From assembly GCF_014692505.1 (NCBI RefSeq), contig NZ_JACNYK010000002.1, positions 434,001 to 498,000 on the forward strand: a DNA stretch of 64,000 bases, in the 5' to 3' direction. Below are positions 1 through 10,100 of the stretch, in pieces. Source of the DNA: Sphingobacterium arenae (GTDB taxonomy: Bacteria; Bacteroidota; Bacteroidia; Sphingobacteriales; Sphingobacteriaceae). Positions within the stretch are counted from its first letter, which is position 1. Each line of letters begins with the position of its first letter. A program made the translations under genes and the position numbers. The notes beneath the pieces are model-generated. The model saw nothing but the letters and a program-made list of their open reading frames with translations, did not search any database and was not told where the DNA came from.

Positions 1-71
1 CCTATACACAATAGGCTTAGCAAAAGAAATCTCAAAATTAAAAATCGAAAATGGTGTATGAGCATCTGACG

Positions 72-1631
72 TTAATTGTTTAAGGTGATCTGGTTCAACT
101 GCGTCCGGTCGATAGCCACCTCTGCATGGCTTGCTTCTTGGCTAACCAAGTTTGCATAAGCGTCTTCTACATAGGCTTCTTTTACTTGACATGTAAAATC
201 TTTGAGTTTGTACTTCTCCTCCTGATAAACGGTTTGTTGCATCTTTTCAAATTTGTTTTCCATATCTTGCTGCGTAACCGTAATGATACTATCATTCAGG
301 AGTTTATATTTCAATTGGATAAGGGCGTTATGGAATCGGTAATCAAAAAAGGTTTGTTCATTAAATGTAACCGGTCCATATATCACTTGATTATCGGCGA
401 CCATATGCTCCCGTTTATGATTATTTTGCTCCATATCTGTCAAAAATTCTTGATAATTTTTGTAAGGCCAGATATCTCGCTCCATCAACATCTTTTCCTG
501 CACTTTAAGGATCTTCAAGGACGTAAGCGCTCTTTCCCGAAGGAGGTCAACAGCATTCGCTCCTTTCCTCTCCCGGTTTACCGACCGATATACCTCGGCA
601 CGGTATTTCCGCATCTCACGCTGCAGTTCCTCTTTCGTTATTTCGATTCCCGCGATGGTACCAATCGTTTGGGCTTTCTTCTGATTATCCTTCGATACAG
701 AAGAACCATCCGAAACCAGGACTTTTCTTAGAAACTTCACAATCTCGTCCGTTTTTTTCGCCGTTATATAATTGTAAATCGCATGCCCTTTCCCCGCAAA
801 AACATGGGTTTCAGACATGCTGTTTCCTGTTTCTTTCATTTTCTTCTCCAAATCATAGGCATAGTCTACATGGATCAGTTTATCTTGATCACCGTGGTAA
901 GTAAGTAATGCTGGTGCCCCACTTTTGATATGGTTTGAATTCTCCAAACCTCCCCATAAATTGACTACCGCTTGGATGGGCAGTATTGTCTGGTCCGAGG
1001 CATAAGCAGTGTACAAGGCGGTCATTGCACCGGCAGATCCTCCCGATATAACAACCGAAGATAGGTCAAGTCTATAGGTGTCCGTATTGTCTTTTATCCA
1101 CTGAAGTGCCAATTGCGCATCGCTGGAAGCATTTTTAACCGCTTCTTGCAATTTTGGATGAAAGCCTTTTGTCGGCAGTCCCTTGGACATATTGGCGGTA
1201 CAACTGACTCCAGCAGTTTTCTCGTGCTTTAGCGTGAGGTAATAATTGATAGAAATCACTGCAAATCCATGCTTAGCAAGCTTTGTACAAAAAGCCTGTG
1301 TACCCGCATTGCCCTTATCGCCACCAGCAAAACCACCACCGTGCACAAACATGAAAACGGGTAATTTACCCTCTCTTTCTTCCGGCAAATAGAGGTCTAA
1401 CGTCCTGTCAGAAGTCGTATCCTGTCCAATTCCCTTTGGTTTCTCCCCGTATCGTAGATTCCTATGAACCTGAATACCCTCGCCAGTAGTTTGGGTCTGC
1501 CAGGCAGCGGTCGTCGCTACGGAGAAGTAGCATAAAATTGCCAAACTCAAAAATGCAACGAGATGTCTCTTTCTACCAGCTCTTTTTTTGTCTATATAAT
1601 ATCGTCTCATCTTCCTAAATTTATCTTCCAT
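72..1631 (-). CDS. Secreted alpha/beta-hydrolase (carbohydrate esterase-like) fused to a SurA-like domain
   Basis: The N-terminal half is an alpha/beta-hydrolase of the BD-FAE/acetylxylan-esterase type. It has an HGGGFAGG oxyanion loop (about residues 97-104), the nucleophile in GGSAG (Ser199), a probable acid Asp250 and His283. A basic stretch followed by a hydrophobic segment (about 20-43) looks like a signal peptide or anchor, so export is likely. Residues about 325-519 are not hydrolase. They begin GIEITKEELQREM and are helical and charged, resembling the N-terminal region of SurA-type peptidyl-prolyl isomerases. The ATG overlaps the TAA of the upstream DUF2264 gene by one base (TAATG), which supports this start and translational coupling. 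It is the last gene of the uronate-glycan operon seen here. Likely role: removing ester groups from an oligosaccharide. The C-terminal part is an inference from pattern only. Confidence 0.8.
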   Translation of the reverse strand: MEDKFRKMRRYYIDKKRAGRKRHLVAFLSLAILCYFSVATTAAWQTQTTGEGIQVHRNLRYGEKPKGIGQDTTSDRTLDLYLPEEREGKLPVFMFVHGGGFAGGDKGNAGTQAFCTKLAKHGFAVISINYYLTLKHEKTAGVSCTANMSKGLPTKGFHPKLQEAVKNASSDAQLALQWIKDNTDTYRLDLSSVVISGGSAGAMTALYTAYASDQTILPIQAVVNLWGGLENSNHIKSGAPALLTYHGDQDKLIHVDYAYDLEKKMKETGNSMSETHVFAGKGHAIYNYITAKKTDEIVKFLRKVLVSDGSSVSKDNQKKAQTIGTIAGIEITKEELQREMRKYRAEVYRSVNRERKGANAVDLLRERALTSLKILKVQEKMLMERDIWPYKNYQEFLTDMEQNNHKREHMVADNQVIYGPVTFNEQTFFDYRFHNALIQLKYKLLNDSIITVTQQDMENKFEKMQQTVYQEEKYKLKDFTCQVKEAYVEDAYANLVSQEASHAEVAIDRTQLNQITLNN

Positions 1632-2860
1632 TATTTATTTCGCAATGCTTTGTCTATTGGTGCATATTTCCCTTTGTAAACCGACTTTGAGGTCCAGTCT
1701 ACATTTTCACCCGTCCAAAAAATATCTGAAGAAGGAAGTCCCAAAACGAGAAAAGCTTGCGAACATAAATATAAACTACCCGTACAGATATAATTTTCAG
1801 CCAATTCCGGTTGATGTCCGTAAAACCCGATCTGTAACCAGCCGTCTTTGTCAAATGTACCAGGAGCCTCTATTTGTTTTTTGATAACTGTGTAAAGCGC
1901 ATACCTCACTTGCTGGGGTGTAACGTTCGCAGGAAGAAACTGTAAATGTGCAGCTTTAGACAACAGCTGAAAGGCCCCAAAGCGATAAGGTATCGAACGG
2001 CCTAGCAAGGGATAGGTGCCTTCGGGGGATATCAACCTTTCTTGTACTGCCGCATACCTGCTCGCTCGCTTTAATACGAGATCATAATTATTTTCTGGAT
2101 CAAGATCGTTGTCTTTCAGCACCTGCAGAATCTCTAACAGCATCGGTTGAATAACGAAACTATTATAATAATCCCAGTGAAATTCCGGACCGTCCCCATA
2201 GATACCGTCCCCCTTATACCAAGCCAACATTTGCCTAACACCATAATCTATTCTCATCAGATCCCCCGAACGGTCAAATTGTTGTAATGCAGCTTCAATA
2301 ATACCACTGAACAATATCCAGTTATTGTATCCCGGTGTGATTCCCCTCGTTGAACGCAAAGCATTTAAAACATTCTCTTTCGTACCCTCCGTCAAATTGT
2401 CCCATAATTGATGAGGAGCCCGTAACAGCGCCTGGGCCAAAAAAGCCGCATCTACCAAAGGTTGTTTTCCTTCGGTAAAGTTCATAAAATCACGAGATTT
2501 TGGATCGGTTGCATTATGAATTCCTCTCAAGGAAAGATCTATGTACTTTTTGCGTAGCTTGCCCTCTTCTGTATCGTCAGGACCTAACTCCAGCCAAGGT
2601 GCCATCCCAGCCAGTAGCCGACCAAAAGCTTCCAAATGCATGAAATCTCGACGCGTATCTGGATATTTAGCTTCCAGAGGCATCCTTTTTTTTAATTCAT
2701 TCTTGCTCAATGCATCCAATACGGGATCTGCGATATGCACCAAAGTTTGCACATAATAATCTCGCTGCGCTTTACCATCTGGCATATCATCCTGCCCATA
2801 CGAATGGCAGGGACCCAAAAGAAAACAAAAAATAACTATCCACAAGACGCTCTTCATCAT
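1631..2860 (-). CDS. DUF2264 family protein (GH154-type, probable beta-glucuronidase)
   Basis: A 409-residue protein with a signal peptide (residues about 1-23, ending SYGQ) and a full-length DUF2264 domain. DUF2264 proteins are predicted (alpha/alpha)6 barrels and include CAZy family GH154, in which beta-glucuronidase activity is known. Recognisable family stretches are RRDFMHLEAFGRLLAGMAPW near residue 70, GYNNWILFSGIIEAAL near residue 178 and YGDGPEFHWDYYNSFVIQP near residue 221. It lies between the GH88 and esterase genes in the same orientation, 32 bp after GH88 and overlapping the esterase start. The context (GH88, esterase, SusCD) fits stepwise removal of uronic acids from an imported oligosaccharide. 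Linkage and substrate cannot be read from the sequence. Confidence 0.85.
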   Translation of the reverse strand: MMKSVLWIVIFCFLLGPCHSYGQDDMPDGKAQRDYYVQTLVHIADPVLDALSKNELKKRMPLEAKYPDTRRDFMHLEAFGRLLAGMAPWLELGPDDTEEGKLRKKYIDLSLRGIHNATDPKSRDFMNFTEGKQPLVDAAFLAQALLRAPHQLWDNLTEGTKENVLNALRSTRGITPGYNNWILFSGIIEAALQQFDRSGDLMRIDYGVRQMLAWYKGDGIYGDGPEFHWDYYNSFVIQPMLLEILQVLKDNDLDPENNYDLVLKRASRYAAVQERLISPEGTYPLLGRSIPYRFGAFQLLSKAAHLQFLPANVTPQQVRYALYTVIKKQIEAPGTFDKDGWLQIGFYGHQPELAENYICTGSLYLCSQAFLVLGLPSSDIFWTGENVDWTSKSVYKGKYAPIDKALRNK

Positions 2861-2892
2861 AACTTTTTTTTTAAAAATACTATGGTCTTCTA

Positions 2893-4146
2893 TTATTTCG
2901 GTAAGTTTTTATATCTCAACATGGCTTCGGTATAATAATAATCTGCATAGGAAAGCGGAACGTCTACTTCCCTTTCTTTCGTGAGATTCCCTACGCTATG
3001 CATTAATATGAAACCGCCATTTTCCTTCAGAGGCGATGTGTATGCCGGAGAAGCGAGCGATTTAATCATCGTTTCCGCTGCATGTAAATATTTATTAGCT
3101 TTTTCTTTATCTGAATAGCTCGAAAGCTCAATCAGTGCTGAGGCTACCAATGCACCGGCGGAAGCATCTCTCGGTATTATCGGGTATTTTGATGCGTCGT
3201 ACACCCAGCTGGAGGGAAAATTCGGTTGACCGGCATTAAAATCCCAGTACGGTATCTTGTCCTCCGGTAAATTTTCATGGTTGAGAAAAAAATCTGCCAT
3301 CCCCTGCGCTGTCTTAAGAAAACGATCGTCTCCTGTTTCCCGGTATACCATCGTAAACCCATATATCCCCCAACCCTGCCCTCTGGCCCAAGTAGAATTA
3401 TGCGCAAAACCTTGATAGGTTTGACGGCTTTCCACCGCTCCAGTTTCCGGATTGTAGGCCACCACATGATACGAGCTATAATCTGGTCGCACATGATTTT
3501 TCATGGCTGTTTCAGCGTGCTTAACGGCGATGTCCTTAAAACGAGCATCGCCCGTACTCTTGGATGCAAAAAACAGCAATTCCAAATTCATCATGTTATC
3601 AATAATAACTGGGAAATCCCAATATTCGTCACTGACAAAAGACTTGATACGGTCCCAAGATTGAATACTACCGACTTTAGGATTGTATCGGCTAGCCAAT
3701 GATCTAGCCGACTGCACGAGAATGTCTTTGTATTTTTCATTCTGTGTAAGGCGATAAGCATTGCCAAAACTGCAATACATCATAAACCCCAGATCGTGCG
3801 TTCGTTTATTGTCTTTTTGGCTTTCCAAAGAAGTCAATTTATTTTCGATCTCATGAAATAATTCCTTGTCTTGACTATATTCATACAGATAGCATAATGT
3901 ACCGGGATAAAAACCGCTCGTCCAGTCTCTCGCACTACTTGTCACTAAACGTCCGTGTTCATAATTTTTAGGAAATCGATCTTCGTCCGTCAATGACTTC
4001 ATGTATTTATACTGACTTACGGCTTGCTGCAAACCGTTGTCTATGATCTCCAATAAGTGTGGATCTGCTTTTACTAAGCTTTTCTTTTGTGCACAAGAAA
4101 CGGAAAGAATTAGGAGGATGGCCGACATACTAAATAGTCTCTTCAT
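2893..4146 (-). CDS. GH88 unsaturated glucuronyl hydrolase, lipoprotein
   Basis: Family GH88 removes the 4,5-unsaturated uronic acid that polysaccharide lyases leave at the non-reducing end of glycosaminoglycan, ulvan or gellan fragments. The two catalytic-site aspartates of the family are visible: Asp118 in RTHDLGFMMY and Asp183 in FPVIIDNMMNLELL. The active-site tryptophan-rich segment FAHNSTWARGQGWGIYGF is also present. The N-terminus has a lipobox (LSVSC, Cys18), so the protein is probably a periplasm-facing or surface lipoprotein. Length (417 aa) is normal for the family. It is co-directional with SusCD upstream and the DUF2264 protein downstream. No polysaccharide lyase gene is present in the window, so the lyase expected to make its substrate must be encoded elsewhere or beyond the left edge. 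Confidence 0.92.
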   Translation of the reverse strand: MKRLFSMSAILLILSVSCAQKKSLVKADPHLLEIIDNGLQQAVSQYKYMKSLTDEDRFPKNYEHGRLVTSSARDWTSGFYPGTLCYLYEYSQDKELFHEIENKLTSLESQKDNKRTHDLGFMMYCSFGNAYRLTQNEKYKDILVQSARSLASRYNPKVGSIQSWDRIKSFVSDEYWDFPVIIDNMMNLELLFFASKSTGDARFKDIAVKHAETAMKNHVRPDYSSYHVVAYNPETGAVESRQTYQGFAHNSTWARGQGWGIYGFTMVYRETGDDRFLKTAQGMADFFLNHENLPEDKIPYWDFNAGQPNFPSSWVYDASKYPIIPRDASAGALVASALIELSSYSDKEKANKYLHAAETMIKSLASPAYTSPLKENGGFILMHSVGNLTKEREVDVPLSYADYYYTEAMLRYKNLPK

Positions 4147-4196
4147 TTTATATTGTATTTTTCTTTATTTTTTAGTTATTGATTTTACACAAACGA

Positions 4197-5693
4197 TTAC
4201 TGGACAGTGACCGAAACCGGTAAAAGTTCCTCGTAAACACCACCAATATAATCCAGTGCTTTCAGTTGGAAGCTATCACTACCACCTTCATTGTGTACAT
4301 ATTTTATAGCACCGCGGGCTAATTCTTGCTGGGTAAATTGCGTAAACTTTTTCATTGGAAGTCCATATTTTGTCAACGTACCATTAGCCGGGACCTCCAT
4401 CAGCGAAAAAAGAATATTGTTATCAGAGTACTTATATGTTGATGATTGCAGGCTTGCCATACTAAAATGATCCTTTGTGAGTATCGTTATACCGTTGTTA
4501 GAAACAACAATTGGCTCATTATGACGAAGTATCAATTCACTTGGAATCGGCCCCATCAAGCTAATAAATTGCGTATAAATACCATTGGAGGCCTCCGTAT
4601 TCCTTATTTGCACGCTGGATGAAGTGATATTTTGGCCATTAAGCAGTTGAAGTCCTAAAGAAATGACCGGCTTTTCATCTTTATAGACGTTTTGCATGTA
4701 GCCTGTTAGATTAATCTCATTCCAATTCAAGGCAAGCTCCGCTGTTACTAGCTCTGGCCCAAATCCAGGCATCGTATTATAGGTCAAAGTCGGTGCCGTC
4801 CAATTGTCATCTGTCGTTTCATGCACCGCGCAGAAAGGAACAAAATTCGATCCGTTGATGGTATTGACAAAGAAGTGTAGCTTTGCAGATGTCAGGTCAT
4901 CCACATAATCAATAGGAAGTGTATTAAATTTAAAGAAGGTGTACCGATACTGACCAGATCTGGAGACCAACTGGTTAACACCAGAATTGTAATTATTATT
5001 CGCACCTCCCCTATACGCATGGGCTTCATCCGTTACCCATATGGTATCTTTCTGTGCTTCACTGTAATCCACATCATCTGGAACGGAATCCGTCGGTGTC
5101 ATAAGCTGTTGATAGGTCGGAAAATAATCCACCACATGCGCTACACCATCCATAAAAACATAATCCTGCCGAATAACATCAATAGGCGGTGTCGCTAATT
5201 GATTGGAGCCATTCACCACGACGCGATATTGGTCTGTCGAAGAAGTAAGTCGTGTTAGGTATAAGGGCTCGCCGGTATGTGTTTCCCCTTCAACTGTTTC
5301 ATTCTCATCCAAGTCAATAGACCGAAATGTACCTGAAAATATCAAATAGGAAAACAGCCCTTTAACGACATTGGGAGACAGATCTCTTATATTTGATATT
5401 CCGGCAGATGCCAACAGTGTCCTAATTGCATTATTCGTCGGTACGACCCTAGTCTGTTCACCTTTAGCGATTAGTTCGGTGAGACCGGCGTACTCGATCG
5501 CCTCCGCATATAACGTCAAACTGGTATCCCGCCCCTGCTCGATATAATCCACTAGCGTCATGGTCTTCAAGAAATCAGGATTTGTATCCAACTCATAGTC
5601 CTTGATCAGGTCTTGACAACTCCACATGCTAGTGACACCTAGCACCAACATTAAAATAAGTTTGTTAGGCATTTTTAAGGGTAATTTTTTCAT
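4197..5693 (-). CDS. Lipoprotein with fasciclin, CBM96/DNRLRE-like and CSPG-type cadherin-like domains
   Basis: A surface-type lipoprotein (lipobox near residue 26, SMWSC) directly after susD (8 bp), in the position usually occupied by an accessory glycan-binding protein (SusE/F-like). Three segments are visible. Residues about 35-195 resemble a fasciclin domain, with an LYAEAIEYAGLTELI helix, a VVPTNNAI motif and the closing VMDGVAHVVDY-like pattern. Residues about 215-385 resemble the DNRLRE/CBM96 carbohydrate-binding fold (YRYTFFKFNTLP, then a domain ending in an LTGYMQN strand). Residues about 390-498 resemble the CSPG/NG2 repeat (PANGTLTKYG, FTQQELARGAIKYVHNEGG, DSFQLKALD). No catalytic site is seen. 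Most likely it binds the polysaccharide at the cell surface. Domain calls are by eye. Confidence 0.75.
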   Translation of the reverse strand: MKKLPLKMPNKLILMLVLGVTSMWSCQDLIKDYELDTNPDFLKTMTLVDYIEQGRDTSLTLYAEAIEYAGLTELIAKGEQTRVVPTNNAIRTLLASAGISNIRDLSPNVVKGLFSYLIFSGTFRSIDLDENETVEGETHTGEPLYLTRLTSSTDQYRVVVNGSNQLATPPIDVIRQDYVFMDGVAHVVDYFPTYQQLMTPTDSVPDDVDYSEAQKDTIWVTDEAHAYRGGANNNYNSGVNQLVSRSGQYRYTFFKFNTLPIDYVDDLTSAKLHFFVNTINGSNFVPFCAVHETTDDNWTAPTLTYNTMPGFGPELVTAELALNWNEINLTGYMQNVYKDEKPVISLGLQLLNGQNITSSSVQIRNTEASNGIYTQFISLMGPIPSELILRHNEPIVVSNNGITILTKDHFSMASLQSSTYKYSDNNILFSLMEVPANGTLTKYGLPMKKFTQFTQQELARGAIKYVHNEGGSDSFQLKALDYIGGVYEELLPVSVTVQ

Positions 5694-5701
5694 CTTAAAA
5701 C

Positions 5702-7147
5702 TTATCTATAGTATTCATTCTGTTCTACTCCTTCACCTCTTCTGATCTCCTCGATATGAATTGGCCATACCAGACTTAAGGGGTGAATATCAATTCCTAC
5801 CCGTTCTTTAACTATCTCAATAGCTTTGCCATTGCGAACCAGATCAAACCAACGTTGTCCTTCATAGGTAAGCTCAAACTTTCTTTCTTCCAATATAAAA
5901 TCTTTCAAATATTCCGGATAGAAAATATCCCGATCAAGATATTCGGATTCTGGTATTTCAAAATCTACACCTCCGGCTCTATTACGAATTTGATTAACCA
6001 AATCCATTGCGGCCCTTCGGTCATCATCTGTATCTCCTAAATTAACGATGGCTTCAGCTTTCAATAGATACAGGTCTGCTAGTCGTAATAGGACAATGTT
6101 ACGCGTGTCTACGTCAGAGCTGAAACCGATTGTAAATTTGGTTACGGTATAGTTACCGCTCGAATTGAACCTGTGTGCTATGATGGCGCGCCAGTCTAGA
6201 TCATCAAACGTTTCTGCGTATTCTGGATGAGGTCTTACGATAGGGAATCCACCCGAGAGATAACTTGTCAAATATTGGTTATCGTCTCCGTCATCCAAGC
6301 TAAATGCCAGTTCAAATATTGATTCCTTGCTTCGTCCGTTATTGAATATCCCAGCATATTCAGTGGCTTGTACTCGCTCTACAAAATTGGGATCGTTCAC
6401 ACTTATCGCCGTGTTATATAGTGATGTAAGCGAGTAATTGGAATTGCTCAAAACCAAGTCTATTCGTTCTATGACCTTTTCATAATCATGTTCCCAGGCA
6501 TAGGCATGTGCATCAATAGCGTAAGCCGCAGCTCGCGTAAACGCAGTACGGTTCGTTCCTGAAGCAGGAAGCATAAGAGCTCCCTCTTCGAGATCACGGT
6601 GTATTTGCTCAAAAACCTTAGTTTGTGATTCGCGGCCATGCGGTACCAAATCATTGTTTGAAAGAAACGGCTCCGTGACAAGCGGCACATCTCCCCATAT
6701 CCGTACGAGATAAAAATAGGTATACGCTCTTAGAATATAAGCCTGTCCCATCAGATCGTTGGCTACAGCCTCTGTAATGATACGCTGCTCCAATAACTCG
6801 GGGGTATATTTCAGAACGATATTAGCTTGTTTAACCGCCTCATAAAATGTCCTCCAAGAAGCAAGTGACATACCGTTGTCCAATCTATTGGCAACGACTT
6901 TGTCGATGTTGACATTGAAAGCATTATTAAAATAAACCTCTGAACGCATATCGCCATACACCATGAAATTTACACGCAGAGCGGCCTGAAGTCGACCGTA
7001 GCCACCGTATAACACACCATAGAGATGCGCTTCTTCTGTAGGCAAGTTTGCACCAGTCCACGAGGTTGTCGGTTCAATTTCCAATATATTACAAGAGGAT
7101 ATCGTCAAACTTGCACCGAGAAAGAGATATAAAATAAATTTTTTCAT
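5702..7147 (-). CDS. RagB/SusD family nutrient-uptake outer membrane lipoprotein (PUL 1)
   Basis: SusD proteins cap the SusC channel at the cell surface and bind the target glycan. This one has a lipoprotein signal (LTISSC, Cys19), TPR-like helices with YILRAYTYFYLVRIWGDVPL (typical SusD core) and the C-terminal signature of the family: DLYLLKAEAIVNLGD, an NQIRNRAG segment and FILEERKFELTYEGQRWFDLVR. Length (481 aa) is normal. It lies 20 bp downstream of its susC partner and 8 bp upstream of the fasciclin/CBM lipoprotein, so the three are almost certainly co-transcribed. The glycan bound is not predictable, but downstream GH88 and DUF2264 genes suggest a uronic-acid-containing polymer. Confidence 0.95.
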   Translation of the reverse strand: MKKFILYLFLGASLTISSCNILEIEPTTSWTGANLPTEEAHLYGVLYGGYGRLQAALRVNFMVYGDMRSEVYFNNAFNVNIDKVVANRLDNGMSLASWRTFYEAVKQANIVLKYTPELLEQRIITEAVANDLMGQAYILRAYTYFYLVRIWGDVPLVTEPFLSNNDLVPHGRESQTKVFEQIHRDLEEGALMLPASGTNRTAFTRAAAYAIDAHAYAWEHDYEKVIERIDLVLSNSNYSLTSLYNTAISVNDPNFVERVQATEYAGIFNNGRSKESIFELAFSLDDGDDNQYLTSYLSGGFPIVRPHPEYAETFDDLDWRAIIAHRFNSSGNYTVTKFTIGFSSDVDTRNIVLLRLADLYLLKAEAIVNLGDTDDDRRAAMDLVNQIRNRAGGVDFEIPESEYLDRDIFYPEYLKDFILEERKFELTYEGQRWFDLVRNGKAIEIVKERVGIDIHPLSLVWPIHIEEIRRGEGVEQNEYYR

Positions 7148-7167
7148 CTTTATATTTTTGATATATG

Positions 7168-10100
7168 TTAGAATTGAACCCTCACACCTAAATTAAATGA
7201 TCGACTTTTTGGAAAAGAACCGTTATCCACGCCCGACACAAACGGATTCGTCGACGAGTTGACCTCTGGATCGTAGCCACTGTATTTACTCCACGTAAAT
7301 AGGTTTGTACCTGAAATATAAGCACTTGCCGACCGGATAAATAAACCTTTGAGATAATCCGAAGGTACACGATAAGTCAAGGTAATTTCTTTCAGGCGAA
7401 CAAAGGATCCGTCTTCCATATTAAAAGTAGATGGTCTGAAATTCTGCATGGAATCACCATAGCGTACCATTGGAAAATTGGTCACATCGCCCTGTTGCCG
7501 CCAACGATTCATAGCATCCTGCCCCAAGTTCCCAGTAAATGTCATCTGGTTTCTACGCCGTCTCAACTCATTCATCACCATGTTTCCCTGTGACCAATAA
7601 AAAATCATATTCAACGAAAAGCTTTCATAGGATAATTTACTGGTAAAGCCAGCGATGAAATCCGGATTGGGATCTCCGATAATTAATCGATCGTAATCAT
7701 CAATAACACCATTATTATCTAAATCTGCCCAGATCATATCACCGCCTTTGAAAACCTCCCCTGTCGCAGCACCTCTCCGGTATTGACCTTGCGTGCCATC
7801 CGGCGCGAAGTATACGTTACTCTCGTCCCGATCATAGACACCGAGTGCCTGATGCGCATAAAACACACCTATAGGCTGCCCTATTCTACCCAGTGCGTAC
7901 TCATTGACGAGGATATCATCCCCGTTGGGTAGCTCCGTAATCTTATTACGGTTCAAACTGATATTGAAACCTGTTTCCCAACGAACTTTTTTATCGATGT
8001 TTACGGTCTCGATTAGAAATTCCAGCCCTCTGTTTTCTATACTTCCAAAATTTGTCGCTACCGAAGTAAACCCTGTATAATAGTTGATCGGAAAATCAAA
8101 CAAAAGATCTTTACTGCTTTTAAGATACGCATCGGCAGTGACGTTGATTTTCCCTTTCAAGAAAGTTAAATCCAATCCTGCATTGTACTGCGTGGTCGTC
8201 TCCCAACCTAAATTAGTATTCATCAGACTGGCGTGGTTAATAATCACATTTCCATCATATCGGTTAGAAGAAGCTGAATATTCCCCCTGCCAAGCATAAT
8301 TGGAAATACTCTGATTACCCGTTATCCCCATACTGGCACGCACCTTACCATCCGTCAAAAAGGATCTCCTAATATTGCGCATAAAGGGCTCGTGGGAAAA
8401 ACGCCATCCAGCGGAAGCCGACGGGAAGTACCCAAACCGCTTATCGCTACCAAACCGGGATGATCCATCAGCTCTAAGTGTAAAAGACGCCAAATATTTA
8501 CTGGCATAATTATAATTTGCCCGCCCAAAAAAGGAAAGTAAGATACGTTCGGATTCCGTTCTTGATATAGAGGTAAAACGTGCTGCTGTTTGTATAGGCG
8601 TTACTTTCGAATCAATATGATTTTCACCCTCTAAACGGATATTTTCACTAAAATCCCGTTCTATAGCTTGTCCCAATACAACGCCAATACGATGCTTATC
8701 TATCTTTTTGTCATATGACAACGTATTTTCATTCACAAATTTATTTACGTCTCCCTGCCTAAACTTACCAAAATCTCTTCGTGGAGTAGCCGAATCGAAG
8801 GTCTTTGGCTGGAAACTGGATTGCTTTGTCTTATCAAAACTCATATAGAGACTTGTCCGAAGCGTCAAACCCTCCATCAAATCTGCCGAGACAAACTGGT
8901 TCAACGTTATTCTGTCTTGGAAGAAGTTAATCGGAACTTTCTCGGCCATGGCCAATGGGTTTCTCATTTCCCGCTGTCCTAACCAATCTACTAGTTCGCC
9001 CGTGACAGGATCATAAGGGGAAAAAACCGGATTTGTAAATAAAGCGGCCCGCAAGGCACTGTAGTTATTGCTACTCGAGGAAAGTATACGGTTGTAATCC
9101 ACATTGGTATACGACACCCTAGTTCCCGCAGATATCCGATCGGTTAATTTATAGGAGAAATTTCCCCGCATATTAAGTTGCTTATAGCCGGTAGCGACCA
9201 TGACCGGGTCGAGGTCGCGATAGCCGATGGACACTCCATAGGAGAAGGTTTCCGAGCTACCCTGCAAACCAAGGTCGTGCCGACTTTGATAGGCCGGTCT
9301 AAAGATCACATCCTGCCAATCGGTGGTACGATTATAATATGGATGATGGGGGTTGGTTACCCATAGTTGGGTAATATCCTGCCCGTTGTTGGTTCGTGCT
9401 TCCGTATAAGCTGTTCGGAATTGGTCTCCATTCATCACATCTAGCTTTCTCGATACGGCTACTAAGCTCGACGTATGGTCATATGTTACTCTCGGACGAA
9501 TTGCACCAAATTTATTCCCACCTTTAGTCGTGATGATCACCACTCCATTTGCAGCGCGCGATCCATAAATGGCTCCTGAAGCCGCATCTTTCAACACCTC
9601 TATAGACTCAATATCGTTAGGGTTTAGACTGGCAATGGGGCTAAACGTCGCATCACCATCAATGGATGAAATATTGGAAGATTCCATCGGTACCCCGTCG
9701 ATAATATAAAGCGGTTCGCTACCGCCGTTGATAGAAGAAGCACCTCTAATCTTGATGTTCGAACCCGATCCCGGCTCTCCTGAAGTTGTCACAATCTGCA
9801 TACCCGGTATCCTCCCCTGCAATGCAGAGTTGATCGTAGCTCCAGGGTTTGTTTCCATGTCTTCGGCCGAAATCGATGTAATGGCCCCCGTGACATCCCG
9901 TTTCTCTTGTGTACCATACCCGATAACAACGACCTCGTCAAGGTTACTTGCTGTTTCCCGCATTTCAACGTTCAGCGTGGTCTGGCCATTAAGTGCCACC
10001 TCTTGTGTCTCTCTTCCTAAGAAGGAAAAGACAAGAGTAGCATTCTTGGGAACACCTGACAGCGAGAAAGCACCGTCTTGGTTGGTAACGGTCGTAATTA

